A stretch of DNA of 64,000 bases from Prorocentrum cordatum. Taxonomy: Eukaryota; Sar; Dinophyceae; Prorocentrales; Prorocentraceae. The translations under genes and the position numbers were made by a program. Below, in pieces: positions 16,452 to 26,237 of the stretch. The stretch covers positions 1-64,000 of the forward strand of contig CAUYUJ010015504.1 in the NCBI GenBank assembly GCA_963575745.1, in the 5' to 3' direction. Numbering within the stretch: position 1 is the stretch's first letter; each line of letters begins with the position of its first letter. The notes below the pieces were generated by a model. It saw nothing but the letters and a program-made list of their open reading frames with translations, made no database searches and was not told the DNA's origin.

Positions 16452-19175
16452 CGGGAAGTGGGGTTGCGTGTCATCGCCCAACACATCCCGCAGGATCTGC
16501 TGGCGATGTTACGCCAGGAGCAGTGGGACGGTGTGGACGTGAAAAGCGCGAGCGGCTGGAGGCGGCGCTACCTGACGAACACGGAGCGCCAGCAGCTGCA
16601 GCACGACCCGGTGCGCACACTCGGCCACCATCGGCGGGGTGGCGCGCAGGGGGCGCCGCCTGCGCCCGGGATGGAGGGCTTGCCCCGTCCCGCCCCCGTG
16701 GCGGCACTGTCGCGCTTAGCGGCGGCCGCCGCCGGCGTGAGCGAGGATGCCGAGGAGCCCGACCCGCTCGAAATGATCATGGACTCCTTGCGAGCCGAGG
16801 ATCTCAAAGGACGGGGGGGCCAAGCGGCGGCTCTCAGTGCATTAGGTATGGCCGCGGACCTGCTCGGGGTTCCGCTTGATCAGGCGGAGCGGCAGCTGCG
16901 GCGGAGGGTCGCGCAGGTGGAAGCGGCGGGCCCACTGGGGTCCGACCTAGAGCGCGCCCTCGCGGATCTGGAGGATGCGCAGCTGGAAGCGCGCGCGCGG
17001 GAGCGTGCTGCGGCCGCCGACAAGGTTCCCCTGCAGGGGAGCCTCTCACGTGAGGGTTCGCGGAGTCGCTCGGCGCGGGGACGGGATCCCAGCCCGAAGC
17101 AGGGACCCCGACGCGAGCTCTTCGGTGCCATGCCCCCCATCCCACCCACGGGCCCACGACGGGGCCTGCTGGGTGATCGGGACCTGCTGGCACGCGATGG
17201 ACGCGGGGGGGCCGCCCGTGGGGCCAATCCGCTCCTCGACGGGGCCTCGGTCCTTGGCCACCTCACTGGCCAGACGCCCCACGGGGGCGGTCTGGGTGGG
17301 GAGCGAGCTGGGGGTCCAGACGACGCCGGGGCGGCGGGCGCCCTGGGCGGGCTTACAGTCGAGGCCGAAGCCCAGATTATCGAGCGCCTGGATAGCCAGA
17401 ACCGCCTCACTGAACGCCACGTCCTCGCCGCCGAGCGGCAGGCGCGGGCCACCGAGGGCGACAAGAAGGCCCGGGGCACCAGGGCAGGGATCGGTCGGGA
17501 CGAGGAACTCGATCTTTACATAGCCCGGGGATGCAACACCTTCGTGGTTGAGGCCAGCGAGGGTATCACGGGGAAGGACTTGTTCGACTCACTCAAGCGC
17601 ATGTGTGCGCACTCCAAGAGCACGCTCAAGACGATCGGGTTTCCCTGCCTGGTTACCAACCGTGTGGCACACGGCTACGCGGCGCTCGCCTTCGGGGCGG
17701 GCCCCCACGACCTGGCGGTGGACGACTGCGTCCCCGCGCGTGACGAGGACTTCGATGGCTATCGGCTCCCTGTGGACGACAAGCTGGAGCCCCGCCAACG
17801 GCCCGCCACCCACATGGCGACCTGGTTCAAGAGGGCCCGGTGCGAGATCCAGATGTTCGAGTCCATCATAGGGGTCGCACACGGGGCAGAGCGTCGGCGG
17901 TCGTTGGGGTTCTTGGAGGCGGCCTACGAGAGGGACCCATCGGAGTTCCCAGACCATTGGGTCAAGGATCTGTGGGAAGAGCTCCGAAGCACCTGGGTCG
18001 AGGAATTGCGGGAGCTGAGGCGCCGACTCTGTCGAGAGCTCGACACCGAGAACCCGAGGAGGGAGGACATCAAGTATGTCCTACTCATGCCGGAGAACGG
18101 CTACGATTTGCCCCGAACGTTCGACCTCGGGGACCCGAACGCCTACTACCAGCAGGTGGTCGTGCCCCGGCGCAAGGCCGCACTCACGCGCCTCCTCAAT
18201 GGGCAGCTGAACGCCCACCTCACGAAGCGACCACCAAAGGCGGGAGGGGGCGAGGAAATGGGCGAGCCCCGGCCCACGGCGCAGGGTGATGACAGGCCCA
18301 AGGCGGGGGCTGGGCCCCAGCCGAAGGCGGGGCCCAAGGCGGGCACCGGGGCCCCAGCGGGGACAGCCCCCAAGAGGGCGTACCCAGCGGGCAAGGAGTT
18401 AACACGCCTGGAGCGTACGCGCTCCGTGGCGCATGCGCCCCGCAATAAGGACAATGTCCCTATCTGCTGGGGGGCCACCACGCACATGGGCTGCTCGCGG
18501 AAGGCTTGCGACTGCCCTAACTCCCATGGCCCCATCAAGTCAACGCGCGGATTGGACTACTCGGTAGTCATGCAGCTCACGAGGCGCGGGGGGCTCCTTG
18601 GGACGCCCCGGATCGACCCCAAACAGGTGGATGGGATGATTGCGCAGCTGCGCTCGCAAGCCAAGGCAGCCGAGGCCGAGAAGATTGGCGAGGACACGTC
18701 GCCCCCTGCTGCCTCTGATTCCCAGAAGGAAAAGGGCCGTGGCCGTGGTAGCGGCTCGCGAGCGGCGGGCGACCCGGGCCCGGGACAGGCCCCGGGCGAC
18801 TACACTGCGCTCCAGCTTACCGCGATGGAATCCGACCTCCGGGAAGCGGTTAAGGGCCCCGACTTCGGATGGCCCGAGGACCGCGACTGCCCGCGTGCGG
18901 CGGCCACTTGGGACGCCCAGCCCGCGGGTGATGGGCCGGAGCTTCGCCTCGAGCTCATGCAGGAGCTTGAATCCGAGGGCATCTTCGTGCCTCTGAAGGG
19001 GGCCAGCGAGTACTTGCAGAGCCACGTGCGCGGGCGCGTCTTGGGGGCGCGCCTGCGCGGGGAGCGGCTCACCGTGGAGCGGGCCCTCGAGGAAGCCGTG
19101 GACCGAGGCCATCGGGGACTCAGCAGTGAGGCAGCCGACCTGTCGGCCCGGTTGCCTGGGACGCCGACGGGCTGA
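16452..19175 (+). CDS. Element 2 gag-like region, C-terminal part with CCCH-type zinc finger
   Basis: Open in frame from within the T tract; recognisable protein starts at 'REVGLRVIAQ'. It holds a coiled, charged region (~16700-17000), a conserved-looking globular domain around 'LDLYIARGCNTFVVEASEG' to 'YVLLMPENGYDL' (17508-18110), a Lys/Pro/Ala-rich linker and a CCCH-type cluster 'CWGATTHMGCSRKACDCPNSH' split as C-x8-C-x6-C-x3-H (18466-18528). The zinc finger and basic linker suggest nucleic-acid binding, as in a nucleocapsid. The stop TGA at 19173 falls 46 bp into the overlap with the pol frame, which is -1 relative to this one. Confidence 0.65.
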   Translation, partial: REVGLRVIAQHIPQDLLAMLRQEQWDGVDVKSASGWRRRYLTNTERQQLQHDPVRTLGHHRRGGAQGAPPAPGMEGLPRPAPVAALSRLAAAAAGVSEDAEEPDPLEMIMDSLRAEDLKGRGGQAAALSALGMAADLLGVPLDQAERQLRRRVAQVEAAGPLGSDLERALADLEDAQLEARARERAAAADKVPLQGSLSREGSRSRSARGRDPSPKQGPRRELFGAMPPIPPTGPRRGLLGDRDLLARDGRGGAARGANPLLDGASVLGHLTGQTPHGGGLGGERAGGPDDAGAAGALGGLTVEAEAQIIERLDSQNRLTERHVLAAERQARATEGDKKARGTRAGIGRDEELDLYIARGCNTFVVEASEGITGKDLFDSLKRMCAHSKSTLKTIGFPCLVTNRVAHGYAALAFGAGPHDLAVDDCVPARDEDFDGYRLPVDDKLEPRQRPATHMATWFKRARCEIQMFESIIGVAHGAERRRSLGFLEAAYERDPSEFPDHWVKDLWEELRSTWVEELRELRRRLCRELDTENPRREDIKYVLLMPENGYDLPRTFDLGDPNAYYQQVVVPRRKAALTRLLNGQLNAHLTKRPPKAGGGEEMGEPRPTAQGDDRPKAGAGPQPKAGPKAGTGAPAGTAPKRAYPAGKELTRLERTRSVAHAPRNKDNVPICWGATTHMGCSRKACDCPNSHGPIKSTRGLDYSVVMQLTRRGGLLGTPRIDPKQVDGMIAQLRSQAKAAEAEKIGEDTSPPAASDSQKEKGRGRGSGSRAAGDPGPGQAPGDYTALQLTAMESDLREAVKGPDFGWPEDRDCPRAAATWDAQPAGDGPELRLELMQELESEGIFVPLKGASEYLQSHVRGRVLGARLRGERLTVERALEEAVDRGHRGLSSEAADLSARLPGTPTG

Positions 19176-22100
19176 TAGGCCGCGGGTCCTATACCTTCTG
19201 GGACGGGGACACCCGCATCCAGTGGGACTTCCTCGACTACCGGGACCGCCTCAGCCCTACAGAGGAGATGGGCCAGGCGATGGGCCTGGAGGTGGGCGAC
19301 GCCGAGGAGCGGCAGTGCCTGCTACTGCACGTGGCTGCTGGGGTGCTCCTGCTACGCGCGGGCGAGGGCGCGGGCGAGCCCAGCCCGGACGCGGTGCAGC
19401 AGTTGGCCGCGACGTATCGCCATGCACTATGGGAGGAGGCCCACGAGGCCCTGCGTGCCCTGGGCGACTCCCCGCCGTGGATCACGGCCCTGGAGGCCGA
19501 TGTCCGCTCCTACGTCCACGATGCGGTGCACCCGCACCACGACAAGGACTATCGCTGCCTGGCAGCATGCCCCGTCGCCGACCTCGACGCCGTCACGCTC
19601 CAGGTGCACCGTGTCAACGGCAGTGGGCGCCTATGCGTGGACCACCTAATGGGGGCGGGTGTCGGCGCGGAGGATCACGTAATTCCGCTCCTGATATGGC
19701 GTGGTCATATGCGCGCCTTGCGCCCACGCTCCCACGCGGAGGCGGCGGCCCTAGGCCAGCGCTGGGGGCACGCAGGACGCCTGTCCCGCGAGATCGTAAG
19801 TGTCGGCTGGCGCGAGATGCTCGATGAAGGCCCGGACGTTGAACCCACCGTCCCGGGAAAGAGCGCGCCCTGCACCCACTGCAAGGCAGCGGAAGGTCGG
19901 GCGGGCCGCGCAGTGGGACGCGCGCCGGCCTCGTTCGGGGAACATCCAGCCGACGTCCAGGCACGCCTCCTGGAGGCGAACGCGATGCCACTTCGACACG
20001 ACCCCGCGTTCGCGTACGGGTTGATCGCCCAGGAGGTGTACGCCGGTTCGGGAAATTGGTCGGCCGCGCTTCGCGCCGAGGGCATCCGGGTGCTGGAACC
20101 GATCGAATATTACGACGACCCCCTCCGAGAATCCGGCCCACGGCCGGAGCATGACACCCTCGACCCAGCGGTCCGCGCGCGCCTACAGGAGGCCGCACGG
20201 ACCCCCATGGGCCCCGACGTTGCCAACGTTTGGTGCTGGGGTACCCCGTGTGGCTCGTACACCGACCTCGGGCTCATGACCCAGCCGGGCGGGGCCCCGC
20301 AGGGCACCCGCACGTGGGAGCACCCCGAGGGGGATGGCTCCAAAGAGTTCGAGCGCGTGGGTAACAGCCACACACAGTTCACGTGCGACACCTGCCGCAT
20401 CCTACACGACGCCGGCAAGGAGTTTCTCATCGAGTCCTCCTGCCCCTCGGGCCGCTACCCCAAGATTGGGGACCAGGCCCCGATGCACGAGCTGCGTCGA
20501 GCGACGGGGGCCATGATCGTCCCGATCCACATGTGCGCCTGGGGTAAGGCCCCGTCCGACGCGCCAGAGAGCCGCTATCGCAAGGGCAGCTGGTGGCTCG
20601 TCAGCCCCCGGCTGTATCTGCACGCTCTGTGGTTGGCGCGACGTTGCCCCCGTGACCACCACCACGTCGAGCTGAAGGATCACGTGCCGGGCTCGGGCAT
20701 TAAGCGCACCAAGGAGGCGCAGGTTTGGGCCCCCCGCCTTTGCGCCGCGTGGGCAAAGGTGTTGAAAGGGGCCTATCACCGCTGGTCGGTGAGCCCACTG
20801 CGTCGGCAGTTGGCGCCTATATGGGAGGATGGCCCGGGGGCGCCCCCCAAAACCGCCCGGGCGGAGGCGCCCGGGCGCCTGCAGGGCGTCGACTTCACTG
20901 GAATCGAGCGCCTGCAGGCCTCAGGGGACGGCTCAAAATGCGGTAGGCTTAGCCCAGCCATGCACCGAGCATTGGCGGGGCTTCCTAAGCCCCCATTGGG
21001 CAAGGCACGGGGGGAGGTGAGTGCGGGCAAGACTCGACCCCCTTGCGAGGATCCGGCCAGAGATATCGCGGAGGACCTCGACGGGTGCAGCCCGGCGGAG
21101 CTGGCCACGGTCTACCTGACCTTCTGCACGGAGCGCCCTGAGTATGACCCCGAAGCCATGCGGACCCTGGAAGGGCTGGGGGATCAGCTCCTCCAGCGGA
21201 CGGGGTCCCTGAAGGAAGCGGCCGCGCTGCTTAGGCGCGCGCGCCACGAGCGCCTAGGCAACCCCCTTCGGGGCGTCCTGGGGGACAAGGTGCGACGGTG
21301 TTTAAGCCGAGAGCACTTCGAGTACGTCCGGGAGCTAGCGGAAGGGGGAGCCTCCGCGCGGCGGGGCGCGCCACGGAGGCGCGAGCGAGCCCAACCGTAC
21401 CCCAGCGTGCGAGCCCACATCGACGAGGCCTACCAGAAGGTATGGGCGGATGTGACCTGGGGGATCGTCCTGGTGGCGTCCCAGGCGGCAGAGGGTTTTC
21501 TGACGGAGCTGGTGGAAGCCCCCCTGGGGAGGGCACCGAAGCAGCTACCGGACAGAACCTTATCGTCCGAAGGGCGTATGATCCACGCGATGCTCTCGGC
21601 CAACGCCGCCACACACAAGCGCGACCACCCGCCTGCCGTCCAGCCACGCCATCGGCAAGTGGCGAGGACGGCGGTATGGCATCGCGCGCGCCACCCCGGA
21701 GCGCGCCTCCTCTGCGCCAAGCGGGGCGTCTCGCGGGCCTTCAAGTGGTTGGACATCGCCCCGGCGGACGTCGGGGACTTTGGCACCTCGTTACCGGGGG
21801 CCCACGCTGGCATCGAGGGGGACGTCAGGGTCGTTTACCTAGCCATGGTGTGTGGGTGGACGGGAGCCCCAGGCAATTACATGATGCTCGCCCTGGCGGC
21901 GAGGGAGCTCCACGAGAGCTATCGGCCTGGGGAGCCGCACTGGCACGACACCACCCACTTCCACTCGGAGTGGCTCATGGTTGACCCTGTGGTGGTGGAG
22001 CCCGACATTGGGGTCCGACCGTGGATGGCCTGCGACGCGTTGGATGCCTCCATACGTGAGGTGTTTGGGTCCGAAGCAGTGAACGTCAGCAAGAGGGACG

Positions 22101-22210
22101 CCGAGGGGGAGCCTTCCACCACGCAGATTATCTGGGGGCTCAGTATGGACTACGAGCGCGAGCGAGTTGGACTCCCGGAGCCCAAGGCCATGAAGATGCG
22201 CTTCCTATAG
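19127..22210 (+). CDS. Element 2 pol part 1: C5-MTase-like domain fused to reverse transcriptase
   Basis: The frame opens after a TGA at 19124-19126 and has its first ATG at 19268, but 'WDADGLIGRGSYTFWDGD' upstream already reads as protein, so a -1 shift from gag is likely. MTase-like domain: motif I 'AQEVYAGSGNWSAAL' (~20030), motif IV 'WCWGTPCGSYTDL' with Pro-Cys (~20230), 'FLIESSCPSG' at the ENP position (~20425) and 'YRKGSWWLV' (~20578). RT: 'HPPAVQPRHRQVAR' (~21620), motif A 'RGVSRAFKW' with Gly at 21725-21727 where Asp is expected, motif B-like 'GWTGAPGNYM', and motif C 'LMVDPVVVEP', with Pro at 21986-21988 where the second Asp is expected. A TAG stop at 22208 precedes coding-like sequence in the same frame. 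Confidence 0.75.
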
Positions 22211-22268
22211 GCGGAGCCGGAGCTGAGCTTCGGCTGCCGCATCGGCCGGCTGCGAAAGCGATGGGAGC
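22211..22268 (+). pseudogene. Coding-like remnant between the TAG stop and the T tract
   Basis: In the RT frame the 58 bp read 'AEPELSFGCRIGRLRKRWEL', with protein-like composition. I infer the TAG at 22208-22210 is a recent nonsense change, or is read through, and that the connection to RNase H continued here before the T tract. Confidence 0.45.
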
Positions 22269-22310
22269 TTTTTTTGTTTTTTTTTTTTTTTTTTTTTTTT
22301 TATTTTTTTT

Positions 22311-22344
<34 letters not shown>

Positions 22345-22434
22345 TTTTTTTTTTTTTTTGTTTTTTTTTCTTTTTTTTTTTATTTTTTTTTTTTATTTTT
22401 TTTTTTTTTTTTTTTTAATTTTTTTCTTTTTTTA
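22269..22434. repeat. Near-pure T tract between RT and RNase H
   Basis: About 165 bp of T with scattered G, A and C. It lies inside a coding region; no flanking duplication is seen. Confidence 0.9.
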
Positions 22435-22437
22435 AGT

Positions 22438-23541
22438 GGGCTTGGCCAGTTCTGCGCCTGCGCAGCTCCAGCCCTGAGCCTGGAGCTCCCAGCGGTCCAC
22501 CGAATGCTGTCGGGTGACCCAGGTCAGGCCTACGTCCATCCGCCGGGCGACCCCGAGATGGTAGAGGCTGCGTGGGACGATTGGCACCAGACATTGGATT
22601 GGCTGCGCGTCTGCTTTGAGATGCCGGTCGAGGGTAACTTCGAGACCTCCTTCGAGGGCCTGCTAGGCCTTCGCGAGGCCCTCGCACTCCCGGGGGCGCT
22701 CGGCAAGCTGCGCTGGCTGGGAGGCGATGCCGCCCTGGATCGGATCGGTGCGCTGGACTGGTCCTCGCGCGAGTACATCGTGGCGGAGGCGGCTCCCTAT
22801 CTGGAGACGCTCCGCTCCGCCCCTGGGGTCACTTGGCAGGGGGGGGGGGAGATCATCGCGGTGGGCGAACTCCTCTGTCTGATAGCCTTGGCGGCCGAGA
22901 AGGGCCCGGACTGGTTCCAGCTGCTATTGCCGTACGTCACTGACAACAGCAATGTCAGCCGCTGGCTGCGACGCCGCCGGGCGCGGAACGCGGTGGCGCG
23001 CCACCTGCTTCGAGTCCTGGCCATGCTGGAGCTACGGTACAAGTTCCGGGTCCTGGACGGACTTTACTTACGGACTTACCACAACGAGCTGGCCGACTTC
23101 GTGACTCGTGCCACGGTGGAGGAGGTACGCCAGCGGATGGCGGAGGCCGGATGGACCGAGCTGTCGCCGGCAGCACCGTGGGGCGAGCTGGTGGAGGAGG
23201 CCGCCCAGCGCGAGCTGCGGATGCCAGGAGACGACGGGCCCTGGCGCGCGGCTGCACTCCAAGTCAAAGGAGCCCGGGAGGCCCTACCACGCTACGCCCC
23301 TCTGCAGGTCGAGGGGGCTCGGCTGCTGGAGGTGGGAACCGCGTGGCCCCCCTTTGGGGAGGCATGGGAGAGCCTCGGTGGGTCGGCGCTGCTAGCGCCG
23401 TGGGATGTCGGTGACCGATGGGACCGGACGACGGGGACCACCCCAAGGACCCCACTGGGGCCCCACGGACCCGCTGGCTGTGCGCGTCACTATCGGAGGA
23501 CCCCGGTGGACGCGAAGCGACGGGCCTGGAGCGGCTACTGA
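22438..23541 (+). CDS. Element 2 pol part 2: RNase H domain and start of a second C5-MTase-like domain
   Basis: Coding resumes right after the T tract. RNase H signs are 'YVTDNSNVSRWL' (Asp-Asn-x-x-Val, ~22935), 'LEL...FRVLDGLYLRTYHN' and 'ELADFVTR' (~23090), which match the end of YR-element RNase H domains. After a linker, 'LLEVGTAWPPFGEAWE' and 'LAPWDVG' (23320-23410) resemble motif I and II of a C5 MTase, though the usual Gly-rich loop is altered. The frame then loses protein character and stops at 23541, while the -1 frame continues the MTase. It is probably one polyprotein broken by a frameshift near 23410-23450. Confidence 0.65.
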   Translation, partial: GLGQFCACAAPALSLELPAVHRMLSGDPGQAYVHPPGDPEMVEAAWDDWHQTLDWLRVCFEMPVEGNFETSFEGLLGLREALALPGALGKLRWLGGDAALDRIGALDWSSREYIVAEAAPYLETLRSAPGVTWQGGGEIIAVGELLCLIALAAEKGPDWFQLLLPYVTDNSNVSRWLRRRRARNAVARHLLRVLAMLELRYKFRVLDGLYLRTYHNELADFVTRATVEEVRQRMAEAGWTELSPAAPWGELVEEAAQRELRMPGDDGPWRAAALQVKGAREALPRYAPLQVEGARLLEVGTAWPPFGEAWESLGGSALLAPWDVGDRWDRTTGTTPRTPLGPHGPAGCARHYRRTPVDAKRRAWSGY

Positions 23542-26237
23542 TCACCATTCGGCCACTGGCCGTGTTGCTCGACGCCCCCGTCAACTACGCTGCAGTGCGA
23601 CTAGGGGCGCGCTTGCGGCGCCTTGGCTATGTGGCACTCTCCCCAGAGACGCGCCTACTGTGCACGCACTTCGGCGACGTCACGGCACGCGCGCGGGCGG
23701 TCCAGGTTTGGGGTTGCGGGGAACGGGTTCGGGCATCGGGCCCCGTACCCCCCCTGGGACAGCCCTGCGTGGAGCCACGCGGCCTCCGCCAGCTCTGGAA
23801 GGAGGCAGGGCGGCCACCGCTGGATGAGCTCCGCCTGGACCTCGACAACGGCACCTTGCTCGTGGACCCTCGGATCTCGACGACGGGGGATCGCATGATG
23901 CCTTGGCCGCGGGGCACATGGCAGCCCGCGGGAGGCGGGCGGGCCCAGCGCGTGGTGATTCATGTTCCGCGCGGGCCCTGCCATACGGCACGGGCGAAGC
24001 CCGACCCGTTGAAGGGCTATGCGAACACCCTGATCCTGGAAGGGTCCGAGGGCGGCTGGACCGTGCGAGCCCTGCACCCGAAAGAAATCTGGTGCGCCCA
24101 GGGGGGCACGGCGGAGCTGTGGGATGCCTTGGGCCTTGGAGGTATGCCGATCGCCGAGCGCATGCGGCAGGCCGCTCGTGCACTCCCGCGTCGCACGGCC
24201 CGCTGGGTGCTCCAGTGGGCGGAGCGCCTGCTGAGGCAGGCCGTAGAGGCAGCGAGCGCAAGCGAGGCACCCGGGGCGCGCGCGGGCGTCGGGCCCGATC
24301 ACGACCGACTCGCTAATGACGAGATGGTTAAGCTGTGGCTAAAGGCCTGGCTTCAGGCCCCCGATCGCCCAAGCGGGCCATTCGAGGCTGCGCTGGAGGC
24401 GGGGAAGACGACGGACGACGCCGCTCGGTTGGCGGACCAGCTCGACCCCCCTGCTACCGCGCGGTCCACCGCAGCAGGGGTGGACGGGGCAGGCGGGGAG
24501 CGGGTCGGGGCGGTGACCTTCGCTGTTCCGGAAGGCGCGGGCATGCCCAGGCCAAGCGCCGTGGACGGCGTGGGCGGCGCGGCCCCACCCCCGCGCAAGG
24601 CCCGTCGGCGTACCCGCAGCGCCCCTGCTCCCGCGCTGGTGAAGCCCGCCGCCTGGCGGTACGCCGGCGGGGGCGCCCCGAAAGGGATTCAAGGTGAACT
24701 CACCGACACCCGCGAGCTGGACGCGACCGCCACCGAGGCGATGTTGGCCAAGCTTGCCGAAGGGACGCGGGCCAATTACAGCGCCGGGTGGCGTAACTGG
24801 GTACTCTGGCGGAGGCTCCGAGGCCGGAGCCCATACCTGCAGGGGGAGACTCGGGACGCCCGCCTTACGGATGAGGATGACCTCATCCGGTATGTCGTGT
24901 ACCTGTACAAGGTGATGAAGAGGCGAGCCACGACCATCCGCCAGCGCCTGTTCGCCATTCGATATGCCCACACCCGGGCCGGGTTTGGGGATGTGACCTC
25001 CGATCGGCGCCGGCTCTGGACCACGATCGAGGGACTCCGCCGCTGGGACGGAAAGGCGAAACGGAAGCTGCCGGCCACGCCCCGGATGTTGCGCTGGCTC
25101 CGAGAGTACTTGTTCGCCCACGGGACGGCCACGCGCCGGGAGGCGACCATCCTATGGGCGGCGCTTATGACGGGGTACTTTTTCATGCTCCGCGCGTCGG
25201 AGTATTTGGTCCAAGAGGACCGCTCCTGGAGTATGGGACGGGTGGTGCGTGGGCAGGACGTACAGGGGATGCGCGGGGGTACACCCAGCGCAAGGCTCAG
25301 CGACTGCGATGAGGTAGTACTGACGATCACGTCGTCCAAGACGGACCAGTTTAACGCAGGTTGCGTACGCAACCATTACCGTTCGGGGGTGGAGTTGTGT
25401 GTCGTGGACGCACTCGCCGACCTCCAGAGGGAGCTGCCGGACCGGTTTGGACGAGGAACCGAGGCGGGGCTCCCCCTGTTCCGCCGGCCCGATGGCCACC
25501 CGATTATGCGGGAGGAGGTGCAGGGGCTCCTCCAACTCGCGGCTGCCGCCTGCGGCGTGGACGCAGGCCAGATGGGATCCCACTCCCTGCGCATCGGGGG
25601 CGCGACGGCGTTGTACCACGCCTGTCGCGACCTGGAAGCGGTCAAGAGGTTCGGGAGGTGGTCCACGGACGCCTTCCACGGATACCTCTGGGAGGACCAT
25701 CGGCGTCAGGCTCCGTTCGCCCGAGGCATGGCGGAGGGCCACGCCTTATTGGCCCCGGACGCCCGCGGTGACGACGGCGCCGTGACCGGCGCCCGCCCCG
25801 ACCAGTTGGCCGGGAGCGATCCGCCCCAGTTTGGGAGCGATCTGAGGCCCTCGGAACGCCCGGCCTGGGCGCCCGGGCGCCCCCCCTGGGCGCGCCCTTC
25901 GGCGCGAGCAGGGTCAACTACGGAGGAGGAAGGAGAGGAGGAAATGGTGAGATACGAGCCAGGGCGAGGAGTTAATGGGCGTGTGGGAAAGCAGCAGGCG
26001 GGTCCCACGGGTATTCAGGTCAGGGCGGGGGCTTCGCGTTGTGGGGGTATCCCGGTGGACCTCTCGCCCTCGACCCCCCTTTCGCTACCGCTCCCGATCG
26101 CCCCAGGCACGCCCACCTCCTCTTGGTCCTCTCATCCGCAGCCATCTCCCACTCCAGAGCGAGGCGCGCGAGCAGCGCGCGCACCCCAGCCCCGCGCGCC
26201 AGCCGCGCCGTCGCCCCGCGCTCCGGCAGCGTGCATC
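23418..26237 (+). CDS. Element 2: second C5-MTase-like domain (C-terminal motifs) and tyrosine recombinase
   Basis: N-terminal part: 'LRRLGYVALSPET' and 'ARARAVQVWG' resemble the motif VII-VIII region of C5 MTases, and 'VRALHPKEIWCAQGG' (~24060) with 'GGMPIAERM' (~24138) resemble motifs IX and X. No Pro-Cys motif IV was found, so activity is doubtful. Recombinase: a helical core-binding part from 'GTRANYSAGWRNWVLW' (~24765), Arg I in 'MLRASEYL' (25191-25193), 'SHSLRIGG' with His at 25581-25583 and Arg II, 'RFGRWST' and the nucleophile Tyr in 'GYLWE' (25683-25685). All expected catalytic residues are present. After ~25920 the frame stays open through a Pro/Arg-rich linker into the next ORF. 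Confidence 0.8.
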
